Source: Bifidobacterium psychraerophilum (lineage in GTDB: Bacteria; Actinomycetota; Actinomycetes; Actinomycetales; Bifidobacteriaceae). From it: DNA of 64,000 bases. The notes under the pieces are model-generated. The model was not told the origin of the DNA and made no database searches. It saw nothing but the letters and a program-made list of their open reading frames with translations. The stretch lies in the NCBI RefSeq assembly GCF_000741705.1, contig NZ_JGZI01000008.1:62001-126000 (forward strand), written 5' to 3'. Positions 16,841 through 28,017 of the stretch are shown here, piece by piece (position 1 is the stretch's first letter; the number at the start of each line of letters is the position of its first letter). The position numbers were made by a program, and so were the translations under genes.

Positions 16841-16856
16841 TGTTTCACGTGAAACA
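16841..16856. promoter_or_regulatory. Perfect parS site 1 downstream of rsmG
   Basis: TGTTTCACGTGAAACA, an exact match to the 16 bp parS palindrome. It is 10 bp from the second copy at 16867. Confidence 0.95.
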
Positions 16857-16866
16857 CCATACTGAA

Positions 16867-16882
16867 TGTTTCACGTGAAACA
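16867..16882. promoter_or_regulatory. Perfect parS site 2 downstream of rsmG
   Basis: A second exact TGTTTCACGTGAAACA, spaced 26 bp start-to-start from the first and ending 2 bp from the rsmG stop codon. The pair is probably a main ParB loading centre for the origin. Confidence 0.95.
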
Positions 16883-16884
16883 AT

Positions 16885-17721
16885 CTACTTACGTTTCTCA
16901 ACCACAACAACATGAGTGGGTTCAAGACCATCGCCAACCGGAGCTTCGAATACCTGCGAGTTGATTCCGTGGGACTTCGCGATGACTTGTTTTGCCTTCT
17001 CCAACTCCTGAGGAGCTGACTTGCCTTTCAGTGCCACCAATCTTCCACCAGGAAGGATCAGGGGAAGCGCCATCGGTGCCAACTTCCTCATCGGGGCAAC
17101 TGCCCGGCATGTGAGCACTTGATATTGAGTATGTCGTGCTGCACTGGCATGACGCTGTTTATCGGAAGCTTTGTGACCAGGTCGTTGCCCTGTAGGTTGG
17201 TCAACCAGATCTTCAGCACGTGAACGCAATATAGTGACATTGTCCAACTTCAAGTCGTCGATTACCTCTGACAACCACTGAACTCTGCGTTCCATAGGTT
17301 CAATCAATGTTATATGCGCTTCATGGAGGCAGGAAGCGATGATTATGCCGGGGAAGCCTCCACCTGAGCCAAGATCCGCTACGCTATCCTGTGCACCTTC
17401 ATTGAGGGCCTCTTCTATGAAGGGGAGGATCGCCGCCGAATTGAGGATGTGCCGCTCCCATAGGATTTCCTGGTCCCTCGGACCTATGATCCCTTTCAGC
17501 ACACCTTCGCGTAGCAGTTTATCGTGGAAGATGCTGAGGCGCGGATATGCATCTCCCAGCAGTTGCCGTGGAAGATCGCTACCATCCAGGCGATCCGAAA
17601 GCGCTTCTTCGGCAGATCCTATTGTTCCAGTGACATCCGCCGACGCCACCATGCCCGACAGGATTGCTTTGGATTCATCCTTCATGGAAGACCCAGGTCC
17701 CTCTGCTGCGGAAGAGGTCAT
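16885..17721 (-). CDS. rsmG: 16S rRNA (guanine-N7) methyltransferase
   Basis: Methylates N7 of G527 (E. coli numbering) in 16S rRNA using S-adenosylmethionine. The SAM-binding motif VADLGSGGGFPG is at about 114-125, followed by the TLIEPMERR strand. The tail KGKSAPQELEKA... VVVVEKRK is typical. At 278 residues it is longer than most family members. It has about 45 extra N-terminal residues, which a later start such as the Met at residue 13 or 24 would shorten, and a basic insertion near residues 183-208. The stop codon lies 2 bp from a parS site. The gene belongs to the leftward rpmH-to-rsmG group. Confidence 0.93.
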   Translation of the reverse strand: MTSSAAEGPGSSMKDESKAILSGMVASADVTGTIGSAEEALSDRLDGSDLPRQLLGDAYPRLSIFHDKLLREGVLKGIIGPRDQEILWERHILNSAAILPFIEEALNEGAQDSVADLGSGGGFPGIIIASCLHEAHITLIEPMERRVQWLSEVIDDLKLDNVTILRSRAEDLVDQPTGQRPGHKASDKQRHASAARHTQYQVLTCRAVAPMRKLAPMALPLILPGGRLVALKGKSAPQELEKAKQVIAKSHGINSQVFEAPVGDGLEPTHVVVVEKRK

Positions 17722-17786
17722 TCGTCACACTCCTCGGCATCAAGCTCCGGTATTCGATCGCAATAGTCAGCTTGCTTTTGAATCAC

Positions 17787-18344
17787 TCAGTCTTCGCCTT
17801 CGCTTCCGGCTTCGAAGCCTTGCGGATCATCCTCATCCGAGAGCTCGGACGTCGCTGATTTCATATACACCGTCACATAGCGTTTTGGTTCCTCGCCATG
17901 CGACCGCGATTTGAAGCCCTCTTCCCTGACGACGTCATGGACGACTTTCCTCTCAAATGAGTTCATCGGCTCAAGATCAACGGCTTCGCCGGACTCGCGT
18001 ACATCGTCGATCGCATCCAGCGCGATATCGCTCAAATGCTTCCGTTTCCTCTTCAGAAAACCATCGACATCCAGAATCAGATGAGAGCGCTCACCGGTCT
18101 TCTGCTGGACCGCAAGCCTGGTGAGTTGCTGCAGGGCATCCACGACTTCACCGTTTTTACCGATCAGGTTCTTGATCTGGTCGTTCTCTTCTGCGACAAT
18201 CTGTATCACTGGCCGGTTGTTCCTGATGCCCATCTCGATATCGCCGTCATAATCCGCTACATCAAGAAGACCTTCAAGATAATCGGCCGCAATGTCAGCT
18301 TCTTCATTGAGCTGTTCAACAGTGCGTGAATCCTCTTGCGACAT
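17787..18344 (-). CDS. khpB: KH/R3H RNA-binding protein (Jag/KhpB)
   Basis: A small RNA-binding protein that in Gram-positive bacteria pairs with KhpA and influences cell-wall synthesis and division. The 185-residue protein has a KH domain with NLIGKNGEVVDALQ (about 59-72). An R3H-type region follows with MNSFERKVVHDVV near residues 126-138. The tail is very acidic (SDEDDPQGFEAGSEGED). The long Jag N-terminal domain of Bacillus is absent, as usual in actinobacteria. The ribosome site AAGGAGCGAAT precedes the ATG. It lies between rsmG and yidC as in mycobacteria. Confidence 0.93.
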   Translation of the reverse strand: MSQEDSRTVEQLNEEADIAADYLEGLLDVADYDGDIEMGIRNNRPVIQIVAEENDQIKNLIGKNGEVVDALQQLTRLAVQQKTGERSHLILDVDGFLKRKRKHLSDIALDAIDDVRESGEAVDLEPMNSFERKVVHDVVREEGFKSRSHGEEPKRYVTVYMKSATSELSDEDDPQGFEAGSEGED

Positions 18345-18540
18345 ATTCGCTCCTTACTCGGGTACTGGTCTTAAGTGTAAGCCCTGAATCCGCTGTTCCG
18401 ACTCAAACCATCAAGCCTGGTGGAATATGGCATGCAGGTGCTCCACCGAGAAGAGCCTGCCACCGTCCATCAGGATCATATTCAATTATTCGTCCGCATC
18501 CTCAGTCCAGGGAACGCCAAGAACCGGATCAGCCACTGCA
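18345..18540. other. Spacer between yidC and khpB
   Basis: About 195 bp without a gene. It probably contains the khpB promoter on the minus strand. No RNA gene (for example SRP RNA) could be recognised. Confidence 0.4.
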
Positions 18541-18565
18541 AGGTGGATCGAATGGCAATCCACCT
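18541..18565 (-). terminator. Hairpin directly after yidC
   Basis: AGGTGGAT at 18541-18548 pairs with ATCCACCT at 18558-18565 around a 9 nt loop, 1 bp beyond the yidC stop on the minus strand. No T-run follows, so it may only weaken read-through into khpB. Confidence 0.5.
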
Positions 18566-18566
18566 C

Positions 18567-19583
18567 TCAGTGCTTCTTCTTGTTCTTCTTCTTGCTTGGC
18601 TGGAAACGCTGATGCGTTCCCTGCTGCGACTTCTGCTCCTGCTCGGCCTTGGCCACAACCAGAGCCTCTTCCTCAAGCGACATCTCGCCGGCCTTTGAGC
18701 GACGCTCGTTCTCACGAGAATGATCGCGCAGTTCCTTCTCCTCTGCTGCAGGAGACCCTGGCGTCGGCATTTGCCTGACCTGCCACAAGGTCTGGCCAAG
18801 ATTCCATGTGTTGTTGGTCAACCAGTAAATCAGTACGGCGAATGGGAAGGCGATACCGGAGAAGATGTACATGACCGGGAAGATATAGGCCATCATCTTC
18901 TGCATACGATATTGTGTACCCTCCATCGAGGCCCGCGGTGTGTTCTTTCTGGTGTTATGGAACTGCGAATAGAACATCGTCAGACACATCAGAGCTATGA
19001 AGATGATGATGACGATCTTTCCGGGTCCTTCGGTCGTCGTCAGATTGTCCGAGATGTTCACACCGAAGATTCTGGTCTGTTCGAACTCCTTTGCCACGCT
19101 CTGGGTAAAGGCGCCAAGCGGCTCCCTTTTACCCCGCGCGATGAAGGGGACGGCGGAAAGCACATAGAACATCGTCATGAAGACCGGGCTCTGGATCAGC
19201 ATGGGGAGGCAGGATCCGGCAGGATTCGCGTGGTTGTCCTGATACAGCTTCATGGTCTCCCGGCTTGCCGCCTCTTTGCTCGCCGGATCCTTTTTGCCTT
19301 TGTACTTGTTCTGTATCTTCTTGAGCTGTGGCTGCAGGGACTGCAATCTACGCATCGAGCGCATCTGCTTGATGAATAGCGGCAGGATGCACAGACGGAC
19401 CAGAACGACCAGCATCACGACCGATATCGCCCAGGCGACACCTGGGCCGCTGGGGAAGCCAATCAGCGTAAGGAATTTGTGGCACCACACCATGACATAG
19501 GTGACAACCCATTCGACAGGTCTGAGGATCCTATAGAAAAATCCGAAAATACCTGTGTCAAAGGTAAACGTATCTGTGACCAT
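18567..19583 (-). CDS. yidC: Membrane protein insertase YidC (Oxa1 family)
   Basis: Inserts membrane proteins alone or with SecYEG. The 338-residue protein has the five-segment Oxa1 core without the large periplasmic domain of enterobacterial YidC. It shows a first hydrophobic segment near residue 12, a cluster around VVMLVVLVRLCILPLFIKQMRS carrying the conserved groove arginine, the basic cytoplasmic hairpin KKIQNKYKGKKDP, and a last segment before NNTWNLGQTLW. The tail ends in KKKNKKKH, typical of ribosome-binding tails. It lies 2 bp downstream of yidD, so the two are translated from one message. Confidence 0.95.
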   Translation of the reverse strand: MVTDTFTFDTGIFGFFYRILRPVEWVVTYVMVWCHKFLTLIGFPSGPGVAWAISVVMLVVLVRLCILPLFIKQMRSMRRLQSLQPQLKKIQNKYKGKKDPASKEAASRETMKLYQDNHANPAGSCLPMLIQSPVFMTMFYVLSAVPFIARGKREPLGAFTQSVAKEFEQTRIFGVNISDNLTTTEGPGKIVIIIFIALMCLTMFYSQFHNTRKNTPRASMEGTQYRMQKMMAYIFPVMYIFSGIAFPFAVLIYWLTNNTWNLGQTLWQVRQMPTPGSPAAEEKELRDHSRENERRSKAGEMSLEEEALVVAKAEQEQKSQQGTHQRFQPSKKKNKKKH

Positions 19584-19585
19584 CG

Positions 19586-19897
19586 TCAGGCCATCTCCTT
19601 CTCTGGTGCCGACGACGTAAGCCGTGGCTCTTCATGGGCCTTAGACCATCTGAATCGGTAGAACAACGAAAAACGTTGGGGGACATCGTCGATGCCGCCA
19701 TCACTCCATGGCCTGCACCGCAACAGCCGCAGCACGGCAAGGCTCAAGCCTCTGATCGCACCGAAGCGTTCGACCGCCTCCTGTGCGTACTCCGAGCATG
19801 TGGGTAGGTACTTGCATCGTGGTGGGAATAGCGGTGAGACGGCTCTGCGGTACCAGGCTATTGAGACCAGGATGCCCTGTTTGACTGGATTTCTCAC
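19586..19897 (-). CDS. yidD: Membrane protein insertion efficiency factor YidD
   Basis: A small membrane-associated protein linked to YidC function. The conserved block YRRAVSPLFPPRCKYLPTCS with its cysteines, and the final RLLRCRPWSDGGIDDVP, identify it. An ATG lies at 19921, inside rnpA. The GTG at 19895-19897 overlaps the rnpA TGA as GTGA and gives a 103-residue protein nearer the usual size, so it was chosen. The region beyond residue 75 is variable. The order rpmH-rnpA-yidD-yidC is conserved across most bacteria. Confidence 0.9.
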   Translation of the reverse strand: MRNPVKQGILVSIAWYRRAVSPLFPPRCKYLPTCSEYAQEAVERFGAIRGLSLAVLRLLRCRPWSDGGIDDVPQRFSLFYRFRWSKAHEEPRLTSSAPEKEMA

Positions 19898-20307
19898 GAC
19901 TGCCGCCCCCGCTGAGTGCAATCGTCATCTGCCCCTGAATGCCGCTTCTCGGCATGCGAACGATTGTCGATGTCCGCAAACAGCTCACCCACCTGTTTGC
20001 GCAGACCTTCGAATGGTGCGCGACTGGCATGGGGCCTGGCCCTCATAACGATGTCGCAGCACTGGGGAAGCAGGTCTTCCTGCTCGTTGGCAAGCTGTCG
20101 GAAGCGCCGCTTGACGTGGTTCCTCACCACGGCGTTGCCAACCGACTTGGATACGGCAAGCCCAAGCCTGCGTTGGCTTTTCCCTGTGTAATTCTCATCC
20201 TTGTCCTGCGTGCGGGCATAGTAATGCACAACAAGGTCCCTACTGACGACCTTGTTCCTGTGCTTCAAGACGGCCACGAAATCACTATGGCTTCTGAGCC
20301 GTTCCAC
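19894..20307 (-). CDS. rnpA: Ribonuclease P protein component
   Basis: Binds the RNase P RNA and aids 5' processing of tRNA precursors. The 137-residue protein contains the family signature in NAVVRNHVKRRFRQL (RNxxKRxxR) near residues 58-72 and the upstream LGLAVSKSVG strand. The C-terminal 30 residues are extra and hydrophilic. It starts 25 bp after rpmH, and its stop overlaps the GTG of yidD. Confidence 0.95.
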   Translation of the reverse strand: MERLRSHSDFVAVLKHRNKVVSRDLVVHYYARTQDKDENYTGKSQRRLGLAVSKSVGNAVVRNHVKRRFRQLANEQEDLLPQCCDIVMRARPHASRAPFEGLRKQVGELFADIDNRSHAEKRHSGADDDCTQRGRQS

Positions 20308-20332
20308 GCTTCGCCGGACAGGATTCTTGGTG

Positions 20333-20467
20333 TCAGGCTGAAAGTGACTTGCGTCCCTTGTTGCGGCGACGGTTGATCACAGCGCGGCCGGAACGTGTGC
20401 GCATGCGCAGGCGGAATCCATGCTTCATGTGACGACGGCGGTTGTTCGGCTGGAATGTTCTCTTCAT
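20333..20467 (-). CDS. rpmH: 50S ribosomal protein L34
   Basis: A 44-residue basic ribosomal protein: [17 protein letters not shown]..., then [17 protein letters not shown] and the end GRKSLSA. It was read from the minus strand because it is too short for most gene lists. A GGGAGC ribosome site precedes the ATG at 20465-20467. rpmH marks the left edge of the main oriC interval in most bacteria, as here. Confidence 0.97.
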   Translation of the reverse strand: MKRTFQPNNRRRHMKHGFRLRMRTRSGRAVINRRRNKGRKSLSA

Positions 20468-20791
20468 AATTAATGCTCCCGGTTTTTAGCCATACGAAAT
20501 CACGGCTCGTGATGAGTCAGGCTATACTACGGTACACATCGGGAGTCATCCAGTCAAAACGAAATCGTAAGGAAATGCGTCCGTTATGTGAAAGTGAAGG
20601 GATGACGGTGCTCCAAAACGCTGCTATGTCGGTGTATATAGGGGTCAAAGTTATCCACAAATAACACCCATGTTATTCACATTCCAGTCTCCACAACACG
20701 CGATGCTGTGGATAACTTAACGGATACGGTGTAAACATGACCTACTGTTACTGCTTGAGGGTGCAAGAGATATCAGAAGGGGAAAGCAGAC
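20468..20791. promoter_or_regulatory. rpmH-dnaA intergenic region with DnaA boxes (oriC, left part)
   Basis: A 324 bp divergent spacer carrying the rpmH and dnaA promoters. It has a perfect DnaA box TTATCCACA at 20651-20659, a one-mismatch box TTATTCACA at 20673-20681, and an inverted perfect box TGTGGATAA at 20707-20715. The boxes lie 77-141 bp before dnaA, where they could also autoregulate it. Confidence 0.85.
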
Positions 20792-22444
20792 ATGACACAG
20801 AATCCGCTCGATGCCACAGCCGAGGCTGCGAGAATATGGGATTCCGTGCTCGATCTGCTGAAACAAAGCAGTTCCCTGACCCCAAGGGATAAGGGATGGT
20901 TGGAGGATATAACCCCGGAGGCCGTGTTCGGCACGACCATCGTGTTGTGCGTCAGTAATACGGCGGCTCAGGAAGCCATTCAAAGCAACCTCAACAGGCC
21001 ATTGCTCCAGGCGTTGAAACTGGTGACCGGCACCGACATGTTCCCCGCCGTCAAAATCGTTCGCCCCACCGTGGTGGAGGCAACCCTGCCGGCGGAGGAG
21101 GTCCTTTCGCCGACGACTGCGTCCAAGACACCCGTCGCATCCACGAATACGCCCTTCGGCGGTCAATCGGGTGGGGAGGCGGCCAGGGAATCCACCAGGG
21201 ACAAGGCTCCGACCCTCGCCGATCTCTCCGACCAGGCCTACCCGCAGCCTCTTCCGATAGATATGCCCTATGAAGAGGCCAATCCGAAACCCTTCTCTCC
21301 CGCGACTGCCGCATCGCCCCAGACGCAGGGCTTCAGCCAGACACAAGGCTTCAACATCCCCCAGTTCCAGATGGTTCAGCAGAAGGTCGACAGGGACCCT
21401 CAGACCCATCTGAACAGAAACGCCACCTTCGACAAATTCGTTCCGGGCGACTCCAATCGCTTTGCCAGAACGGTTGCCCTGGCCGTCGCGGAAGGTTCCG
21501 GCAGGGACTTCAACCCTCTCTGTATCTATGGCAGCTCCGGATTGGGCAAAACGCATCTGCTGAATGCGATCGGCAATTACGCCTTGGTCAAAGACCCTTC
21601 GTTGAAAGTCAAATACGTCAATTCGGAGGAATTCACCAACGAATTCATCGACGCCTTGCAGAACTCCACACAGGGAACGGGTCAGATCGCCGAATTCAAC
21701 CGTCGATACAGGGCCGTCGATGTGCTGCTGATCGATGACATCCAGTTCCTCGGTGGCAAGGAGGCCACACTCGATCAGTTCTTCCACACCTTCAATGCAT
21801 TGCATGATGCCAATAAACGCATCGTGATCGCATCCGATGTGGCACCGAAGAATCTCAAAGGTTTCGAACAGCGACTCATCTCACGCTTCGATTCCGGGCT
21901 GACCGTGGACGTCAAGCCCCCGGACAGGGAGACCCGTGTTGCCATTCTGCGCATGATGGCCTCGATGAACGGTGTGAACATACCCAATGACGTACTGGAT
22001 CTGATCGCGGAGCGCTTCACGGAGAACATACGTGAGCTGGAAGGGGCACTCACCCGCGTCACGGCGGTCGCAAGCCTGAATAACCAGCAGGTGACCTGCG
22101 CCCTGGCGGAACAGACCTTGCAGGATTTCTTCACCAGCGATGTGGAGATCCGACCGACAGATATCATCACCCAGGTGGCGAAGTATTTCCACCTCACCTT
22201 CGATGACATCGTGGGCCGGACCCGTACGAAGAACATCGCCCTGGCCCGCCAGACGGCCATGTATCTGGCGAGAGAGATGACCAGCATGTCGCTGGTCGAT
22301 ATCGGCGAGGTCTTCGGCGGACGCGACCACACGACGGTGATGCACGCCTATACCCGTATCTCCGGGGAGATGCAGGAACGGCGTGAAATCTACAACTACG
22401 TGATGGAGCTCACGGTGAGGTTGAAGCAGCATACAGGGGAGTAG
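20792..22444 (+). CDS. dnaA: Chromosomal replication initiator DnaA
   Basis: Binds DnaA boxes and opens oriC in its ATP form. The 550-residue protein has an N-terminal domain I (about 1-85), then a long Pro/Thr/Gln-rich domain II. The AAA+ domain has Walker [10 protein letters not shown] near 248-256 and Walker [10 protein letters not shown] near 311. The C-terminal DNA-binding domain shows the signature [15 protein letters not shown] near 509-523. Domain II contains a small repeat ([11 protein letters not shown]). An AGAAGGGG ribosome site precedes the ATG. The gene is flanked on both sides by DnaA-box clusters. Confidence 0.98.
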   Translation: MTQNPLDATAEAARIWDSVLDLLKQSSSLTPRDKGWLEDITPEAVFGTTIVLCVSNTAAQEAIQSNLNRPLLQALKLVTGTDMFPAVKIVRPTVVEATLPAEEVLSPTTASKTPVASTNTPFGGQSGGEAARESTRDKAPTLADLSDQAYPQPLPIDMPYEEANPKPFSPATAASPQTQGFSQTQGFNIPQFQMVQQKVDRDPQTHLNRNATFDKFVPGDSNRFARTVALAVAEGSGRDFNPLCIYGSSGLGKTHLLNAIGNYALVKDPSLKVKYVNSEEFTNEFIDALQNSTQGTGQIAEFNRRYRAVDVLLIDDIQFLGGKEATLDQFFHTFNALHDANKRIVIASDVAPKNLKGFEQRLISRFDSGLTVDVKPPDRETRVAILRMMASMNGVNIPNDVLDLIAERFTENIRELEGALTRVTAVASLNNQQVTCALAEQTLQDFFTSDVEIRPTDIITQVAKYFHLTFDDIVGRTRTKNIALARQTAMYLAREMTSMSLVDIGEVFGGRDHTTVMHAYTRISGEMQERREIYNYVMELTVRLKQHTGE

Positions 22445-22860
22445 AGCGGGCGGCAACACGCCCGTATGTGGATAAAAATCGCCTAAGTTATCCACAGTCT
22501 TATACACAGATGTGGGTAAAGTCGGGGAATAACTCACCAAATACGGTGGATTACTGGTGGACTGAAAGTGAATTTTTCACTTTTCAATGTGGATATCTCA
22601 GACGCTTTCTCTTTTCTGTGGATAAGTCGGGTTGTTTTCCACATAATCGCTACTAGTTATCCACAAGTGTTGCTTGTCTCGCAAGCTTGTCCCCATAAGG
22701 CTGAGAGAAGTTATCCACACTATCCACAGGCCTTATGAATATGATTACTTACCCACTTACACCAATTCACACCGCTCACAACAAGCCATCAGCAATGTGC
22801 TCCCATAACACATCCATTTAGCTAGAATGGTTTGAGCATTAACGACGACGAAAGCGCATC
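22445..22860. promoter_or_regulatory. dnaA-dnaN intergenic region: main DnaA-box cluster of oriC
   Basis: 416 bp, A+T-rich. Perfect boxes: TGTGGATAA at 22467-22475 and 22617-22625; TTATCCACA at 22488-22496, 22657-22665 and 22711-22719. One-mismatch boxes: TTATACACA 22500-22508, TGTGGGTAA 22511-22519, TGTGGATAT 22588-22596 and CTATCCACA 22720-22728. An A+T-rich inverted repeat, AAAGTGAA/TTCACTTT, lies around 22564-22583 and is a candidate part of the unwinding element. The density of boxes marks this as the core of oriC. Confidence 0.92.
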
Positions 22861-23985
22861 ATGAAAGTTGAAATCAATTCCACGGCTCTTGCCGATGCAG
22901 TGGCCTGGGCTACCCGAGTGATCCCAGCCCGTCCTGCAACACCGATTCTGTCCGGCATCAGGCTGGAGGCCATCGACGGCACGCTCCAGCTTTCCGCCTT
23001 CGATTACGAGGTTTCGGCACGACATCACATCGAAGCAGGCATCGACGAATCAGGTTCCGCCCTCGTCCTTGGCAAACTGCTCGCCGACATCACGAAATCC
23101 CTGCCTTCGGAGAAGACGTATCTGTCCACTGATGATTCGAAGATGACGATCACTTCAGGAAAATCAACCTTCTCGCTTCAACTGATGCCCGAAGCCGAAT
23201 ACCCGGATCTCCCGGTGGTGCCGGCACCACTTGGCCAGGTGGATGCGCAGACCTTCTCCCAAGCGATCTCCCAGGCGACGGTGGCCGTATCCCGTGAGGA
23301 GAACCGACCGGTTCTCACCGGAGTCAAAATCGATTTCTCGGGCAGCCGCGTGGTCATGACGGCGACGGACCGTTTCCGTCTTTCCCGTTCGAGTTTTTCC
23401 TGGACACCCCAGCAGGCGGATGTCTCGACGATCACCCTCGTTCGTGGATCGCTGTTGCGGGATACGGCTCGCGCCGTGGACGAGCATCAAAACGTCATCA
23501 TCGATTTCTCCCCTGATACACCGACGCTGCTCGGTTTCGAGAATGCAGGGCGCGTATCGACCTCGCAGCTCATCGACGGTGAGTTTCCCTCGGTGGATCG
23601 CCTGTTCTCGGACGAGTATCCAATCCACGCGATCATCTCCAAGCAGGATCTCATCGATGCGATCAAGCGTGTATCGCTCGTCACGGAGCGCAACGCGCCC
23701 ATCCGCATGGTGTTCTCCGGCCAGGAGCTCGCGCTGTCCGCCGGTGCGGCAGACGAATCCCAGGCCTCGGAAACACTGGACATCGATATGGATGGCGAAG
23801 ACATCACAGTGGCATTCAACCCCGGATATCTGATCGAGGGCCTGAGCGCCATAACCGAGCCCTTTGTGCGCATGAAAATGACAACGGCCGTCAAAGCCGT
23901 CGAATTCAACGGGCAGCAGGAGGCCGATTCGGAGGAATCATTGGATTACCGGTATCTGCTCGTCCCGATGCGTTTCACCGCATGA
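22861..23985 (+). CDS. dnaN: DNA polymerase III sliding clamp (beta subunit)
   Basis: A ring-shaped clamp that tethers the polymerase to DNA. The 374-residue protein has the standard length and three repeated clamp folds. It begins MKVEINSTALADAVAWATR and ends YRYLLVPMRFTA, the usual clamp C-terminus. The only ribosome site before the ATG is a weak GAAAG. It is downstream of the oriC box cluster and 47 bp upstream of recF. Confidence 0.97.
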   Translation: MKVEINSTALADAVAWATRVIPARPATPILSGIRLEAIDGTLQLSAFDYEVSARHHIEAGIDESGSALVLGKLLADITKSLPSEKTYLSTDDSKMTITSGKSTFSLQLMPEAEYPDLPVVPAPLGQVDAQTFSQAISQATVAVSREENRPVLTGVKIDFSGSRVVMTATDRFRLSRSSFSWTPQQADVSTITLVRGSLLRDTARAVDEHQNVIIDFSPDTPTLLGFENAGRVSTSQLIDGEFPSVDRLFSDEYPIHAIISKQDLIDAIKRVSLVTERNAPIRMVFSGQELALSAGAADESQASETLDIDMDGEDITVAFNPGYLIEGLSAITEPFVRMKMTTAVKAVEFNGQQEADSEESLDYRYLLVPMRFTA

Positions 23986-24032
23986 TGCATTGAGGCACTG
24001 ACTGCAATACCGAATCGTTTGGGGAACGAATC

Positions 24033-25208
24033 TTGTATATCTCACGTCTGGTTTTGGATCACTACCGATCCTGGGATAGCTGCATCCTTGATCTGGAACC
24101 CGGCGTCAATATCCTGCAGGGGAGGAACGGCCTCGGGAAAACGAATCTGGTCGAAGCCGTGGAGGTGCTGTCCACCGGATCAAGCTACAGGGTTTCGTCC
24201 TCGGCCCCTTTGGTGCATGTCGGTGATGCATCGGCAACGATCCGCGCGAATGTTCATGCCGGGCAAGGGCAGCAGCTTCTTGAACTGACGATTCCGCTGC
24301 GCGGAGCCAACCGTGCACGCATCGATTCCGGTCCCTCGCTCTATGCCCGTGACATCATCGGCAAGGTGAGCTGTGTCCTGTTCTCACCGGAGGATCAACG
24401 TCTGGTTTCCGGGGACCCGAATCAGCGACGGACCTTCATCGATCAGTCCTGCATCCAGCTGCAGCCTTCGTATTACGAACTCTTGCAGAAATCCCGTCAC
24501 ATAGGCAAACAGCGCGTCGCATTGCTTAAACAGCTGTCCCAACGACCGGAAGCGATCCAGCAGTCCGCAGCCCTGAGCGGCCTGGAGATATGGACGGGCC
24601 AGTTCATCGAGGTGGGCGTTGCACTGACCAAGGCGAGATCGGCTCTGGTAGCTGCCTTGAATGAGGAGTTTTCCAAGACATACTCGCAACTGGCCGGTGA
24701 TGGGAACCAGGCCAGTCTGGTCTATCAACCCTCATTCGAGGAGGTGCTGTCCGGTGAGAGCCCGGAAGCGGCGATCAGTGAGCACTACCAGCGCTTGTAC
24801 GCGGGTGAGGTCGCGCGTGGGCAGAATCTGATAGGTCCTCACCGTGATGATCTCGTATTCATGCTCAATGGCATGAACGCCAAGGAGTACGCCTCCAATG
24901 GTGAGATGTGGACGCTCGCCCTGGCCCTGAAGCTGGCCTTGTTCTCATTGCTGAGGGAGGAGCTGGATATCGAGCCCATCGTGATCCTCGATGATGTGTT
25001 CGCCCAGCTCGATGAGTCCAGAAGGGCGCAGATCCTGGATTTCGCATCGAAACAGGAGCAGGTGTTGGTAACGGTCGCCGCACAGGGGGATATACCCGAA
25101 TCCGCGGTCGCAAGGCGTATCGATGTGCAGAGCCTGGTTGATGTCCAACATGAGGATCCGCTCCAGGCGTATATGCATCCCGCATCCGAAGGCATCGCTG
25201 AACAATGA
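24033..25208 (+). CDS. recF: DNA replication and repair protein RecF
   Basis: An SMC-like ATPase that helps load RecA at single-strand gaps. The 391-residue protein shows Walker A GRNGLGKTN near 30-38, and Walker B in IVILDDVFAQLDESRR near 317-332. The start is a TTG at 24033-24035 with GGGGAACG upstream. The following residues MYISRLVLDHYRSW are the normal RecF N-terminus, so the rare start is well supported. Its stop overlaps the ATG of the next gene. Confidence 0.95.
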   Translation: MYISRLVLDHYRSWDSCILDLEPGVNILQGRNGLGKTNLVEAVEVLSTGSSYRVSSSAPLVHVGDASATIRANVHAGQGQQLLELTIPLRGANRARIDSGPSLYARDIIGKVSCVLFSPEDQRLVSGDPNQRRTFIDQSCIQLQPSYYELLQKSRHIGKQRVALLKQLSQRPEAIQQSAALSGLEIWTGQFIEVGVALTKARSALVAALNEEFSKTYSQLAGDGNQASLVYQPSFEEVLSGESPEAAISEHYQRLYAGEVARGQNLIGPHRDDLVFMLNGMNAKEYASNGEMWTLALALKLALFSLLREELDIEPIVILDDVFAQLDESRRAQILDFASKQEQVLVTVAAQGDIPESAVARRIDVQSLVDVQHEDPLQAYMHPASEGIAEQ

Positions 25209-25681
25209 GCATCCCCATCGACCAACGCCTTCAATTGGACGTGCGGAAACTGCCTGCACGTACATTCGAACGCTTCACCAAGCGTTCGCTGTCGTTGCGG
25301 CTGCTCCGCGAACGTTCTGAAAGAGCCTGGTTCAATTTCGGCAAACCGGGGCGTGATCCGAATTCCCTGGCTGGTGTGGTCACGGGTATCGTGCAGCAGG
25401 AGGATTGGACGCCTCATCTGAAGATCGCCCAGTTGCGCAATCACTGGGACAGCATAGTCGGGACGGCGATAGCCCAGCACTCCTCCGTGGTGGGCTATGA
25501 GCATGGCGAATTGACCATCAGAACCGAATCCACCGTATGGGCGACGCAACTGACGTATCTGGTGCCGCAACTGAAAAACACCATTTCCCAGCGCCTGGGA
25601 GACCTACCCGTGGAACGCATAACGGTGACCGGTCCGCACTCCCAATCCTTCCGGAACAAGCGCTTCGGATCCCATAGCTGA
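25205..25681 (+). CDS. DUF721 family protein (DciA-like)
   Basis: A 158-residue member of the DUF721 family. Family members named DciA act in loading or supporting the replicative helicase in bacteria without DnaC. Visible here are WDSIVGTAIAQHS near 81-93 and the strand ELTIRTESTVWATQLTYL, which form the typical KH-like core. The N-terminal half is basic. It overlaps recF by ATGA and ends before a terminator, so dnaN-recF-DUF721 form one unit. The family is assigned with good confidence; its role in this species is inferred. Confidence 0.85.
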   Translation: MSIPIDQRLQLDVRKLPARTFERFTKRSLSLRLLRERSERAWFNFGKPGRDPNSLAGVVTGIVQQEDWTPHLKIAQLRNHWDSIVGTAIAQHSSVVGYEHGELTIRTESTVWATQLTYLVPQLKNTISQRLGDLPVERITVTGPHSQSFRNKRFGSHS

Positions 25682-25752
25682 AAAAGCCGTGATAGGCACT
25701 TCTCATGCCCCGATAGTCCCTATCCGGTGGTAACCTAGCCCTATAGGGTTTG

Positions 25753-25780
25753 GAGCCCAGAAGGGCTCATTTTTTGCGTT
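25753..25780 (+). terminator. Terminator between the DUF721 gene and gyrB
   Basis: GAGCCC (25753-25758), AGAA loop, GGGCTC (25763-25768), followed by ATTTTTTGCGTTTT. This is a classic short intrinsic terminator. It separates the recF unit from gyrB, so gyrB must have its own promoter within 25781-25844 or be expressed by read-through. Confidence 0.8.
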
Positions 25781-25784
25781 TTAG

Positions 25785-27938
<2,154 letters not shown>

Positions 27939-28017
27939 GCCGGCGCTGCCAATGACGCTCCCGTATTGCGGATGCGTCGTATGAGACATCGAAACGAAGA
28001 GAAGTTGAGGAATTACA

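Noticed and set aside
18345-18540. Small stable RNA (SRP or similar) between yidC and khpB
   Set aside because: The conserved SRP core was not seen, and the spacer can be explained as a promoter and terminator region.
20717-21805. 362-codon minus-strand frame opposite dnaA
   Set aside because: It overlaps the certain dnaA coding sequence and the oriC boxes, and has no recognisable domain.
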